From Terana coerulea (lineage: Eukaryota; Basidiomycota; Agaricomycetes; Polyporales; Phanerochaetaceae): a stretch of 10,665 bases of DNA. Every line of letters begins with the position of its first letter. The first letter of the stretch is position 1. The notes beneath the pieces were generated by a model. The model saw only the letters and a program-made list of their open reading frames with translations, made no database searches and was not told the origin of the DNA. Below, in pieces: positions 1 to 7,429 of this stretch. The translations under genes were made by a program, and so were the position numbers. The DNA is taken from NCBI GenBank assembly GCA_024811115.1, contig JAKOGH010000954.1, forward strand, positions 1 through 10,665, in the 5' to 3' direction.

Positions 1-940
1 ATAGAGCTTATATACTGGGTTATAATGGTGATATTCAAAACTCCAGACTTGTTATTGATAACATCTTTAAGGCTTTGTGCACTTTAAAAACTAGACTAAT
101 AAGAAATTCAATATGCATTTATATGTTAACTAGGCTAAAATAGAGAACTGTACCTATATTAACTTTAAAAGTGTAATAGTATAAGTATGTATATTGGCTG
201 ATTAGCAAAAAAAAAAAGGGAAAGAACTAAATTAGCTGAAAACAATATAATAATAAGAGTTTTAATAATAAATAAAAGCAATAGCAAGATAAGTGTCATA
301 AGCTCCAAGTAATGTCATAAATATAGCACAAATAACAAGCAAGTAAGTTAAAAGATAATGATAAGCTATTAATAAAATATGAAATAGTGAGAAATTAGGC
401 AAAAGACACTTAGTAAATGAGCTAATGAAAGAATGTAATAAGGCATTGGTAAGTGATAAAAAGTCAGTTAGGTGGTAAAAAGCCACTAACAAGTAGCAAG
501 TTGGAATATTAAAAGACAAAAAATTGTTTAGCAAGCTAATAGAGGTAAATTAGCTAAATGAGCTGTATTTTAAAAGCATTTTCACAAAAAGTGGAAAAGA
601 GCATAATAAACAACTTTGCACTAAAAAGAAGTATAAAGCACAGATTAGAAGGAGGGTTTTTCCAGATGTATGGACGGATCCTATCTTGTAAGCAATACTC
701 ATGGCAACTTATGTAAGATGGCTTACTGAGTTTTGCCATAGACTATCATCTATGTGGCATCCAGGGGCATGTAGGCATGTGTTGTAACTTTTCACTGACT
801 AAAGATAGGAATTGCAAGATGGCTTGCCAATATAACAGCACTCATTGATCATGCACATAAGTATAATGATTGTAGCATGACGTGATGTAATGTTCACTTT
901 AGTAGTTTCAATTTACCAGTACTGTATATCTTCCTTCCTA
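1..940. other. AT-rich, CpG-free to CpG-poor block without a supportable gene
   Basis: Strongly AT-rich DNA with an excess of A and G on the + strand between about 200 and 620. It carries an 11-base A run at 207-217 and many TTAGC/GCTAA words. Reading every base, the first CG dinucleotide is at 675-676; only a few more occur before about 940, after which CpG becomes ordinary. Open frames here, such as a Leu/Phe/Tyr-rich one on the minus strand at 262-534, reflect base composition and match no family I recognise. Loss of CpG with GpC retained is what methylation-driven C-to-T decay or a CpG-directed RIP-like process would leave. It could be an old decayed repeat or an AT-rich heterochromatic tract. 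No gene is called. Confidence 0.7.
713..827 (+). repeat. Two matching small hairpins 101 bp apart
   Basis: At 713-726 the sequence is GTAAG-ATGG-CTTAC and at 814-827 it is GCAAG-ATGG-CTTGC. Both form a 5-bp stem around the same ATGG loop. The one stem difference changes both partners together (T-A in the first, C-G in the second). The similarity fades outside the hairpins. They may be two copies of a short motif or a coincidence of palindromic words. Confidence 0.4.
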
Positions 941-1497
941 GCTCGACTCGTACTATTTGTGCGCAATACTCTGGCAAGTTCTTCCAAATTGTATCTTGGT
1001 ATTTATCGAGCACAAACTCAGAGTCTTCAGGGATGTCGAGAAACTTGAGGTAAAAGCAGATTTTACTAATGTTTTGGTATGCCGCCCCGGCGTGAACTCT
1101 GCTCTAGGCCATAACAGTGGGTCAAATAAGGCAGGGTCTGGGAGGATGACTTCAAAGAGCTGTAAGCCTGAAGGCATATGGCATGATCCCGTCAGAAGAA
1201 AAAAAATCCATGAACTGGAATTATATAGCAACATCAGCAGCGATAAATGAGAGGCAGAATCTATGCACTCACCGCCATTGTTTGAACTCAAACCTAACAC
1301 CTTTGAGCTCTGTACACAATGCCAGTGACTTGAGAACAGTACCTGGGTCTCAGAATATCAATGATTAGGTGGTACAGAGTAGCACAATGTAACTTACCTC
1401 TCCCACCCGATGGTGTGTTCAAAGATGTGTGAAAATGCACAAGATAACCGGAAGCTGCTCGTAGGTAAGCTTCGAATGCCGGAAGTGTCCACCCCAT
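894..1497 (-). pseudogene. Spliced host gene or remnant of unknown function, one frameshift
   Basis: Read on the minus strand, an ATG at 1497-1495 opens a frame (starting MGWTLPAFEAYLRAA). It stays open through two candidate introns: 1343-1397 (55 nt, GTAAGT...CCCAG) and 1215-1272 (58 nt, GTGAGT...TTCCAG). The middle exon reads TVLKSLALCTELKGV with compatible phases, and the third exon continues with LQLFEVILPDPALFDPLLW. Near 1085-1095, in a C/G-rich run (+ strand CCGCCCCGGCG), the coding-like signal moves to another frame. That frame holds FLDIPEDSEFVLDKYQ and LPEYCAQIVRVELGRKIYS and ends at a TGA at 894-896. A one-base indel, real or a consensus error, would explain the shift. I recognise no domain. 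The true start may lie further upstream, and a third intron beginning at the GTAAAT near 919 is possible. The structure is inferred from splice signals and open frames only. Confidence 0.45.
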
Positions 1498-2393
1498 GGC
1501 TCCCAGTCACCTTCAACGAATAGACAGGAAGTCACGAAGCTGAGTTGAAAGGAGCTCAAGCACGTTTTAACAGATGGTGTATCAAGAGCAAGCTTGAAAA
1601 CCTGCAGCGGCTCTGCTCTGGAAGAGCATTCGGCAAAATTAGACGCGAGCGCACTGTACGGGAACAGTTCACTTGAGCGACCCTCAGGCTGTCGACCTGA
1701 ACGAATGGCCGCAGGAGTGCTGGCAGAGCGCAGATATCGAAAGTTTTCGAGTGTCAAGTTAGAAAGCTTGTGGATGGATGGAGCGTCGCCGCGCCTGGTA
1801 GCGCGTTAGGGTTTCATACGGCAACCATGGCGGCCCTCATCGCGAGCGACTTCCAAGGGAAGGCAGCGTTCGCAAAATCGATCGATCTGACTTGCCAGCG
1901 TCAAGTCCACGGTGCACTTGGAAAAAGTAGATCTGTAGGGAGATGACGTGCTCTATCATGTGGAAGACGCTTGGGCTGCTGGAAAGAAACTGGTCCAGTT
2001 GTTGGTGCTCCAGCTTGCATCTTGCGAGAATGCGCTCGCGAGCTGCGAGAAGCCATGCTCGGCACGTCAATGTGCAGCTGCAATGTTCTGCATCCTTCGA
2101 CACGATCTATGGTGTCGTCCACCAGCTCTTGCTAGGTAACAAGTTCATATTAATGCCGCCTCCAATGGATTTTGTGGGGAATGACTATCCTACTGATCAA
2201 GGTCAGCGAGTATGCCCGACGAACATAGACAAAACAGAATATCGCTACCAGTGCAGTAACCAGCAGACTGGAACCTCCAGATGTTCAGGAGAAACACCTG
2301 GAAGGGCTCTGTGAGTACAAGTGAACGAAATTCAGTCTTGTGCGGCCTTCAGAGAACAGATCCAGAGTGACATGCTTGCAGGTGCACGCCGTG
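1498..2393. other. Flanking DNA with weak minus-strand coding traces
   Basis: No gene can be called with confidence. The most protein-like stretch is on the minus strand at about 1837-2103, a frame with a heptad-like run (LLAARERILARCKLEHQQL) followed by FHMIEHVISLQIYFF, in which hydrophobic residues recur every three or four positions. A second overlapping minus frame at 1901-2122 and a plus frame at 1943-2314 cover the same bases, so at most one can be real. If the gene at 894-1497 has upstream exons they would lie here. GC content and CpG frequency are ordinary, in contrast to the block before 940. Confidence 0.3.
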
Positions 2394-2394
2394 A

Positions 2395-2547
2395 GTCTGC
2401 GTGACCGCTGGCAGTCGCGAAGCACGCATCGGGCGTTTACGCATTTTTATGAGGAGAGGCAAGGGGCGTCCGATTCAACAATCTTCGGTAATGGGCACTG
2501 AGAGAGCGCCCGAAGCGCCTGAGGACCCCGAGCTGTATGCTGACTAA
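2395..2547 (+). CDS. Short open frame carrying a repeated peptide, partial, unknown function
   Basis: A frame opens just after a TGA near 2389 and runs about 50 codons to a TAA at 2545-2547; the only ATG near its start is at 2449. It contains the peptide KGRPIQQSSV and ends in an acidic Glu/Pro-rich tail (ERAPEAPEDPELYAD). The same ten residues occur in a minus-strand frame at 10378-10566, on the far side of the retroelement. The two DNA copies differ at two sites there, one of them synonymous (ATT/ATC). This suggests two diverged fragments of one repeated gene or mobile element in opposite orientation. No family is recognised. Confidence 0.3.
   Translation, partial: VCVTAGSREARIGRLRIFMRRGKGRPIQQSSVMGTERAPEAPEDPELYAD
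2460..2493 (+). repeat. 34-bp block, inverted copy at 10432-10465
   Basis: The 34 bases here match the reverse complement of 10432-10465 at 32 of 34 positions (differences T/C and T/C). Similarity outside the core is patchy. A separate 13-base word, CCTGAGGACCCCG, occurs at 2519-2531 and again at 10386-10398, but in direct orientation. The two copies lie outside the LTR element on either side, so they predate or are independent of its insertion. Confidence 0.7.
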
Positions 2548-2853
2548 GATACCAAATATGGAAGCTGCGGTCGCGCAATCTCCAGACATGCGTACCAAGT
2601 TTCTAGTACACAAAGTAGAGGATAATGTATGCACCAGAAGACAAGTATTATACTACTGTATGCTCTAGATGAGTGATTGAAGATGTAGGATGTACAGTGA
2701 AGTGAATGGGGTAGGGATCTGACAACCGTACACTGGTTATGGAGGTGTCCTTGTTTCCCCATGACTCACAGAACCCAGTAAACAGTTCACTGATTCATGA
2801 TGCATAATGCTTGAGCCATTGATACGACCGCAAAGGGTTTCTAGTGGCAACGG
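2548..2853. other. Left insertion flank
   Basis: Mostly without a supportable gene on the + strand. On the minus strand, the 59 bases next to the element (2853 down to a TGA at 2795-2797) continue the open frame seen to the right of the element at 9794-10006. This is the probable 3' end of a host coding exon split by the insertion. Between 2548 and 2790 I see only short frames without family resemblance. Confidence 0.4.
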
Positions 2854-2858
2854 AAAGT
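2854..2858 (+). repeat. Target site duplication, left copy (AAAGT)
   Basis: AAAGT directly abuts the TG that opens the 5' LTR and is repeated exactly at 9794-9798 directly after the CA that closes the 3' LTR. Five bases is the usual duplication length for Ty3/gypsy integrases. Its presence shows that both LTRs came in with one insertion event and that the ends have not recombined with another copy. Confidence 0.93.
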
Positions 2859-3173
2859 TGTCATGAACTTCTGGGCGTCTCTAGGGTATTCTTTTCATTT
2901 CCATTGTCTTCTACCCCTATCTATTGTTCTTTCATCGATACTCGTGGTTTCCGTATGTTTCTTTATTGTTCTGGACCGCTCTAGTACATACGAGGATACC
3001 GGGTGGTACTGTACAGTTTAGGACTACACATGTATAAGTAGCTACCGTCTGCAACAGAGAAAGCCAGTCTCGAGCTGGTCTGTTCCCCAGCTAGTTACTC
3101 GGAGACTGCACCACTACTTCTGTCCCAGTTGAGAGCGTTGCACCTGGTACAGTTGTACTAGTTGTTGTTGACA
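2859..3173 (+). repeat. 5' long terminal repeat (315 bp)
   Basis: It begins TGTCA and ends TGACA, a 5-bp inverted terminus. It is nearly identical to 9480-9793. By eye there are five substitutions, all C/T transitions with T on the 5' side at four of the five, and three small indels (around 2990, 3000 and 3057). A perfect 10-bp palindrome, ACTGTACAGT, sits at 3008-3017, shortly before the TATA box. The predicted division is U3 2859-3065 with R beginning at 3066, based on the primer match described for the PBS. Confidence 0.95.
3033..3066 (+). promoter_or_regulatory. LTR core promoter: TATAAG with predicted start at A3066
   Basis: TATAAG at 3033-3038 is the only clear TATA-type box in the LTR. 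The start site is placed at A3066 because the 11 bases from there (3066-3076) are exactly complementary to the sequence just after the LTR, as expected if the RNA 5' end is the primer. The resulting 33-base distance from TATA to start fits RNA polymerase II promoters. The start is inferred, not measured. Confidence 0.6.
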
Positions 3174-3175
3174 TA

Positions 3176-3186
3176 AGCTCGAGACT
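3176..3186 (+). other. Primer binding site, self-priming type
   Basis: AGCTCGAGACT begins two bases after the LTR end and is the exact reverse complement of 3066-3076 (AGTCTCGAGCT); the next base on each side no longer pairs. No TGG, the usual start of a site matching a tRNA 3' CCA end, is found here. Fission yeast Tf1, and by prediction the wider Tf1/sushi chromoviruses, prime minus-strand DNA synthesis with the first 11 bases of their own RNA, folded back on a site next to the LTR. Position, length and pairing all fit. Part of the match is the palindrome CTCGAG, which lowers its independent information somewhat. Confidence 0.7.
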
Positions 3187-3749
3187 ATCCTACCCCTGCG
3201 ACGATCTCTCGTTGCTCCACCTGTTCTACCCAGAACACCTACCCGTTGCCCGGTCCGTCCTGTATAGGAGGATCGTGTAGATTGAGTTTAGACCCTAGTA
3301 CACCGGACTGTAATCACCCGCCAAGGGAACGGCCCGTGAACCTCGGTATTGACCATCCCCCTGTGTCGTTACCCGTGCACACGCGACTAGTTCTGTCAGT
3401 ACCCGTGATCGCTCAACGGTTCGAGCTTTCTCGGATAGCTGTACCTTAGACACCCTAACCCGGTGCTCTTTGATCGGCTGGGAACCTTTGGCGCACCCTT
3501 GGGTGTGGGAAGCTAGTAAAGCGGTAATCGGGAAGGCGAGACAGGCGCTCTTTGGGCTCGTGCCCCTTAGAGTCAAGCTGCAACCGAGAAGTCGGTAGAC
3601 CGCAGCGGGATCAAACAGCAGAACACTGGTAACTCGTAGCCATATCAGTAGTAGTACGAGCTGTAAAAATCCCTCTAAGACAACGTCTACCCTCATGCTC
3701 TTCATTTCGGTTGAAGAGTATTGCAGGTTGCCTAGAATAGGCTTCGTGT
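3187..3749 (+). other. Element leader, no confident gene
   Basis: This is the start of the roughly 1.2-kb region between PBS and gag. On the + strand one frame is open from about 3340 to a TAG at 3596-3598, then open again in the same frame to 3886. It has no ATG in the first part and no recognised motif. The longest frame in the whole window (189 codons) lies antisense here, at 3295-3864 on the minus strand. Either could be the remnant of an additional protein or chance in stop-poor DNA. No strong secondary structure was noticed by eye. Confidence 0.4.
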
Positions 3750-4023
3750 ATGGCTGGAGGCGACTCTTGCCCTTGTATAGGACGACCCCATCATTCTTCC
3801 ACGACTCGCGGGAGATCGATCTACCAGAAGCACGACGACAAGTGGTACTCGTGCCGCAACCCAAAGTGTGTTCACGGAGACACTAATCCAAGTGTCAGAG
3901 TGTAGTGTTTGCGCAGTAAGCTTAGAAGACAAGCGCAAATACTCCTCATACTACGTGCAAACCGACGACACCAGTATAAACCCACCCACTCCGCTTAATC
4001 ATCCCTCAGCCGTTACCGGTTGA
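3750..4023 (+). pseudogene. Small pre-gag frame with zinc-finger-like Cys pattern, frameshifted
   Basis: An ATG at 3750 opens a 51-codon frame (MAGGDSCPCIGRPHH...) ending at a TAG at 3903-3905. Its second half reads KWYSCRNPKCVHGDTNPSV. Moving by one base near 3897, the next frame gives ECSVCAVSLEDKRKY and stays open to a TGA at 4021-4023. Read across that shift, the pattern is W-x2-C-x4-C-x5-N-x6-C-x2-C. This resembles the RanBP2-type zinc finger (W-x-C-x2-4-C-x3-N-x6-C-x2-C), though the W-C and C-N spacings are each off. It lies in the leader, upstream of the gag capsid region. It may be a separate small protein, or an N-terminal extension of Gag if the frame at 4020-4244 links the two. Identification as a zinc finger is tentative. 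Confidence 0.4.
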
Positions 4024-4244
4024 CTTCCATTCCACGCGCTCCATCCCCTATCATCCCTCGAATCCGAAGGCGAGAAGTCGTCGCAGTAAAGCGGGACCGC
4101 GGCGACGAGAGACGCCTACCCGACCACACCGAGCGCGTTGAATTTTCGAGCATAGCTGACGCAATGGCTACCGCTACCCTAACCGCATCGGGCTCCTGGA
4201 AGCGGATTACGAGGATCCCTGTTCATGCGTCGATTGTCATGTGA
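4020..4244 (+). pseudogene. Possible Gag N-terminal extension
   Basis: This frame overlaps the end of the preceding one by a few bases (TTG at 4020, TGA at 4242-4244). It encodes a basic, Pro/Arg-rich stretch (IPRAPSPIIPRIRRREVV), then SIADAMATATLTASGSW. Disordered Pro/Arg-rich segments are common at Gag N termini, but no domain is recognised. The 140 bases to the next gag frame contain stops and a small AT-rich inverted repeat (AAATAAA at 4252-4258, TTTATTT at 4263-4269). It may be leader rather than gag. Confidence 0.25.
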
Positions 4245-4383
4245 TTGACTGAAATAAACTCATTTATTTACTTCCTGGGAGGCACGACATGTAAAGGAAT
4301 GCGCCGAGCAGCCTTGTTCACACGCTAGCGGGAAAACAACCTGCCAGCGTTGTGGAATTTGTGGCCCAGGAGCTCGAGATGAG

Positions 4384-5350
4384 ATGAGAAGTGGCAAGCG
4401 ACCGGAGAGCCCGCCGGCCGGAGGACCCTCCTTTGGAGGTAACGGCCCGGAGGCCGGAGGCGGCGGCCCCGGAGGTGGAGGTCGAGGACATCGAGATCGC
4501 GACGATGATGATGGCGATAACGAAACGCGATCGCGATGGTCTGGCGAACAAGCCAGACACCTTCGACGGAAGCCGGAAAGATTGGGAAGCCTGGTGGAAG
4601 CAAATCAGGCTGAACATCTTCGCGAATCACAAAAAGCTCCGATCAGATCGAGCGAAAATCACCTTCGTCCTGTCCTACATGCGAGGGGCGGATCGGCTGG
4701 AGAGTGGGCCGAGGCCTATCTCGAAAGCACTGATTTCGCACGAGCAGATTGGGGTGTTTTCAAAACGCCCTGGTCAAGCAATTTTCGCATGACCGGCACT
4801 CAGACGCCTTGCAGAAGCTGAAGGAGCTGAAGCAGGGAAGCATGAAGCGTTCGAGAGTTCAGAACGGCGCCGAGATGTCGCCTCCCGCGCAGTGCAGGCG
4901 CACTTCAGGGAGCAGCTTGACAGCGCAGTCAGTGATTCTCATTGACTACCTCGGCGAAGCTCTCCAGAAAGCGAGTCCTCGATGCGGTCTGGAGTCAGAA
5001 GAGCGTCCCAGCGGTACTTCGGCGTGCATGCGCATCGCCGAGAACGTGGACGAGAATCAGAGGAGGCACTACCAGCGTCAGAAGAACACCGGGGCAGTCA
5101 GTCCGCAAGCCGACTCCCCAAGCCGCAAACACCAGTCGAGCGCCGGCAGCGCCCACAGACCAAGCGCCTCGACAAGATCGTCGAGATGGAACCGGCATAA
5201 CTACGGAGGGGCCGGCCAACCAAATGAACCTGGACAGGGCCCGAAAGGAAGGGCTTTTGTTTCAATTGCCATCAGGAAAGGACATTTGTCGCGCGACTGC
5301 CCCCTGCCGAAGCAACCTCGTCGGGTCGCGCGGCCGTCTCTACCGACCTT
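4384..5350 (+). pseudogene. gag: gag (capsid/nucleocapsid), several frameshifts
   Basis: Gag forms the cytoplasmic virus-like particle and packages element RNA. A glycine- or proline-rich start (4384-4530) leads into the capsid-like core in frame 2, with FDGSRKDWEAWWKQI from 4562 and LSYMRG near 4668. The signal then moves to frame 1 at about 4685 (GGSAGEWAEAYLE), then to frame 3 at about 4755 (LVKQFSHDRHSDALQKLKEL). The rest is basic and Ser/Pro-rich (SPQADSPSRKHQSS) up to the CCHC knuckle. The F-D-G and W residues are typical of the retrotransposon Gag family. Candidate starts are ATG 4384 or GTG 4391, or further upstream if the leader frames belong to it. At least three frame changes make it non-functional as sequenced. 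Confidence 0.8.
5258..5300 (+). other. Nucleocapsid CCHC zinc knuckle split by one extra base
   Basis: The first half (frame 2) reads CFNCHQE, and the second half (frame 3) reads GHLSRDCPLPK. Ignoring one extra A in the AAA at 5277-5279, the pattern is C-x2-C-x4-H-x4-C, the retroviral-type zinc knuckle that binds element RNA. This is the cleanest single-base insertion in the element, since all four ligands are present. The cause may be mutation or a homopolymer error in the assembly. Confidence 0.85.
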
Positions 5351-5744
5351 CCTGATGAGAAGGACGATAAGCCCAAGCTGTCGTCGGCTCAAGCTGATTC
5401 GTTCGGGATGGAATGGAGGAACGCATCGCGTGGTCGAATCCTCGTTGCGAAACTTCTCAGGGTTTCAGGCGGCTGGGCGAAAGCACAGAGCGTGAGGAGC
5501 CTAGAATCATTTCTCAATTACTGTTGTACCATAGTGCTAGGCGAATCATCGCAATGTTATTCTGAAGGGCGTCTGCTGAGCAGCGTGGCGAGTTCAACCA
5601 CCGTGCTTAATTCCGTTCATTCTGAAAACACGTCTGCACCGACAGTGAGAAAAAACCTGTGCCAAAACCCAAATGGGTAAGAGAAGTTCCGTGGACTCCG
5701 GCGTGGATCCATCAGTGGACCACGTCACGATGCCGAAGCGGCTG

Positions 5745-6250
5745 TGAAGATTCGGAAGGATGGGTGCATGCAAGCGTCGGGTAGATGCCACGCTAGCAAG
5801 CGCCCAAAATATTGCTTCTATGTCGCGAGACGAAGCAACTATATACCTTTCAGAATTAAAAAGTCGCCCGAGATACATCCGAGGCCGAAAAGGCAATCGG
5901 ATTGATGTCCCAATGATCGTCACTACATTGGACACTTCCGAATCCTTTCGGTAAAAGCTCTGCTAGACTCCGGATGCACTGGATCTTCAATTGATCAGAC
6001 ATTTGTACAGGAACATGGCATTGCAACAACCAAATTGCCTGTTCCAATCCCAGTGTACAACGCCGACGGCAGTCATAATGTCGGCGGTCCGTCGCGAATG
6101 TGTCGATTTCGAGTCAAGATTCAGGATCACGTGGAGCGAATGTCATTCGCCGTCACCAACCTTGGAAATACGTCCATTTTCCTCGGTTATGAGTGGTTGG
6201 AATTACACAACCCATCAATCAACTGGAAAGATCGTACTCGAGTTCGATAG
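5745..6250 (+). pseudogene. Retropepsin-like aspartic protease, frameshifted at both ends
   Basis: The protease would cut Gag-Pol into mature parts inside the particle and work as a dimer. Upstream, frame 3 holds RKGNRIDVPMIVTTLD, then the signal moves to frame 2 at about 5948. The active-site loop is LLDSGCTGSSID, with the catalytic D-S-G codons at 5966-5974. The fold's later landmarks follow: VYNADGSHNVGG, and the closing hydrophobic strand IFLGYEWLELHNPSINW near 6176-6226, matching the FLGYDWL-type end of Ty3/gypsy proteases. The frame then shifts near 6232 into frame 3 (IVLEFDRCPATC). The catalytic residue is preserved, so this is among the better kept domains. Confidence 0.85.
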
Positions 6251-6561
6251 ATGTCCAGCCACTTGTGATTACGTACAACGCCTAGTGGCATTGAGGATGA
6301 CGAGCACGAAATTCCGAATGATCCGGAGGCTCATCTTGAGGGAGGGGAGCAAATCTTAGTTTTGACTGGCAGCGCTCGCTTCGCAACAGGCGGCGCTCAT
6401 ATCCGCTAAAACCAATGGCTATGGATCGGCAATCGAAGAAAATGCAAAGAAAGCAAAGAAACCTTTCGAGGAACTAGTCCCTGAGTACTATGTCACGAGT
6501 ACAGGGCGTCTTTGCTAAAGAAAACTTCGATTCTCTAGAACGACGCCCAGGTGGGATCGCG

Positions 6562-7290
6562 CCGATTGAGCTAACGCCAGGCGCTACGCCAGTGGGAGGA
6601 AAATCGTACCCTCACACGGCTAGATGAACAGAAAGCGCTAGACGACTTCTTAGAAGAGAACCTTCGATCCGGACGTATCCGCCCTTCTAAGTCACCCTGG
6701 GCAGCTCGTTCTTCTGTCGAAAAAAGGATGGCTCGCCGACCTGTACAGGACTACCGCAAGCTTAACGATTTAACCATCAGAATCGTTATCCACTTCCTTT
6801 GATCCAGGAACTGGTAGACAAGCTGAAAGGGTCCAAGTACTTCAGCGAAGTTAGGCGTCAGATGGGGCTACAACAACATTCGGATCAAAGAAGGCGACAA
6901 AGAGAAAGCGGCGTTCATCACAAACCGCGGACTCTTCAAACCACTAGTCATGTTCTTCGGTCTCACCAATTCGCCAGCCGCGTTCACAGACAATGATGAA
7001 CGACATCTTCCGAGATCTGATCCAGGAAGGACACGTGATGGTCTACATCGACGACATCATGATCTATACCAAGGATCTGGAAGAACATCGCCGCATTGTG
7101 CAACGAGTTCTGGACGTAATGCGAGAACACGGCTGTACCTCAAGGCAGAGAGTCGAATTCAAACGGCTTGAGATCGAATACCTCGGCATGATCATCTCCG
7201 AAGGACAAGTCCAGATGGATCCAGTCAAAGTAGAAGGCGTCAAGAAATGGCCGAAGCCCACGTGCAAACGGGACATTCAGGCGTTCCTTG
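6562..7290 (+). pseudogene. pol: Reverse transcriptase domain of pol, broken and lacking motif A Asp
   Basis: It copies element RNA into cDNA inside the particle. It opens with [17 protein letters not shown] (frame 1, from 6562), then [18 protein letters not shown] and [15 protein letters not shown] (frame 2, about 6626-6799), then [15 protein letters not shown] (frame 1). Next come [13 protein letters not shown] and [12 protein letters not shown] (frame 2, about 6848-6982), and QTMMNDIF and YIDDIMIY (frame 3, catalytic YIDD at 7044-7055). Motif A should read K-L-D before V-R-W-G-Y; here it reads K-L-G, with GGC at 6854-6856, so one metal-binding Asp is missing. The shift near 6982 is a single extra A before CAGACA. 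Local paired indels around 7130-7150 leave a short garbled stretch. Family identity is certain; activity is excluded as sequenced. Confidence 0.93.
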
Positions 7291-7429
7291 ACAAACTTCT
7301 ACCGGCGATTCATCAAAGACTTCGGCAAGATCGCGAAGCCGCTCACCTCCCTGCGGCAATGCCACATTCGTATGGAACCCGAACAAGCGAAGCTTCGAAG
7401 AACTCAAGAACCGCATCTATTCGCGCAGT

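Noticed and set aside
262..534. 90-codon minus-strand frame rich in Leu, Phe and Tyr, resembling a membrane protein
   Set aside because: It lies in the purine-rich, CpG-free block, where composition alone gives hydrophobic translations. There is no family resemblance, splice signal or promoter.
1594..1809. Plus-strand frames near 1594 and 1943-2314
   Set aside because: They overlap minus-strand frames of equal quality and show no motif, so nothing decides between them.
1808..1813. TTAGGG, a possible telomere-type repeat
   Set aside because: A single copy with no array; expected by chance.
3410..3440. GGTTCGAGC resembling a tRNA T-loop / B box in the leader
   Set aside because: The bases on either side do not form a T stem, and no acceptor stem or D arm can be placed at the required distances.
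4252..4269. AAATAAA-CTCA-TTTATTT inverted repeat as a terminator or poly(A) signal
   Set aside because: A 7-bp AT-only stem inside the element leader; a terminator before gag would make no sense, and such words are common.
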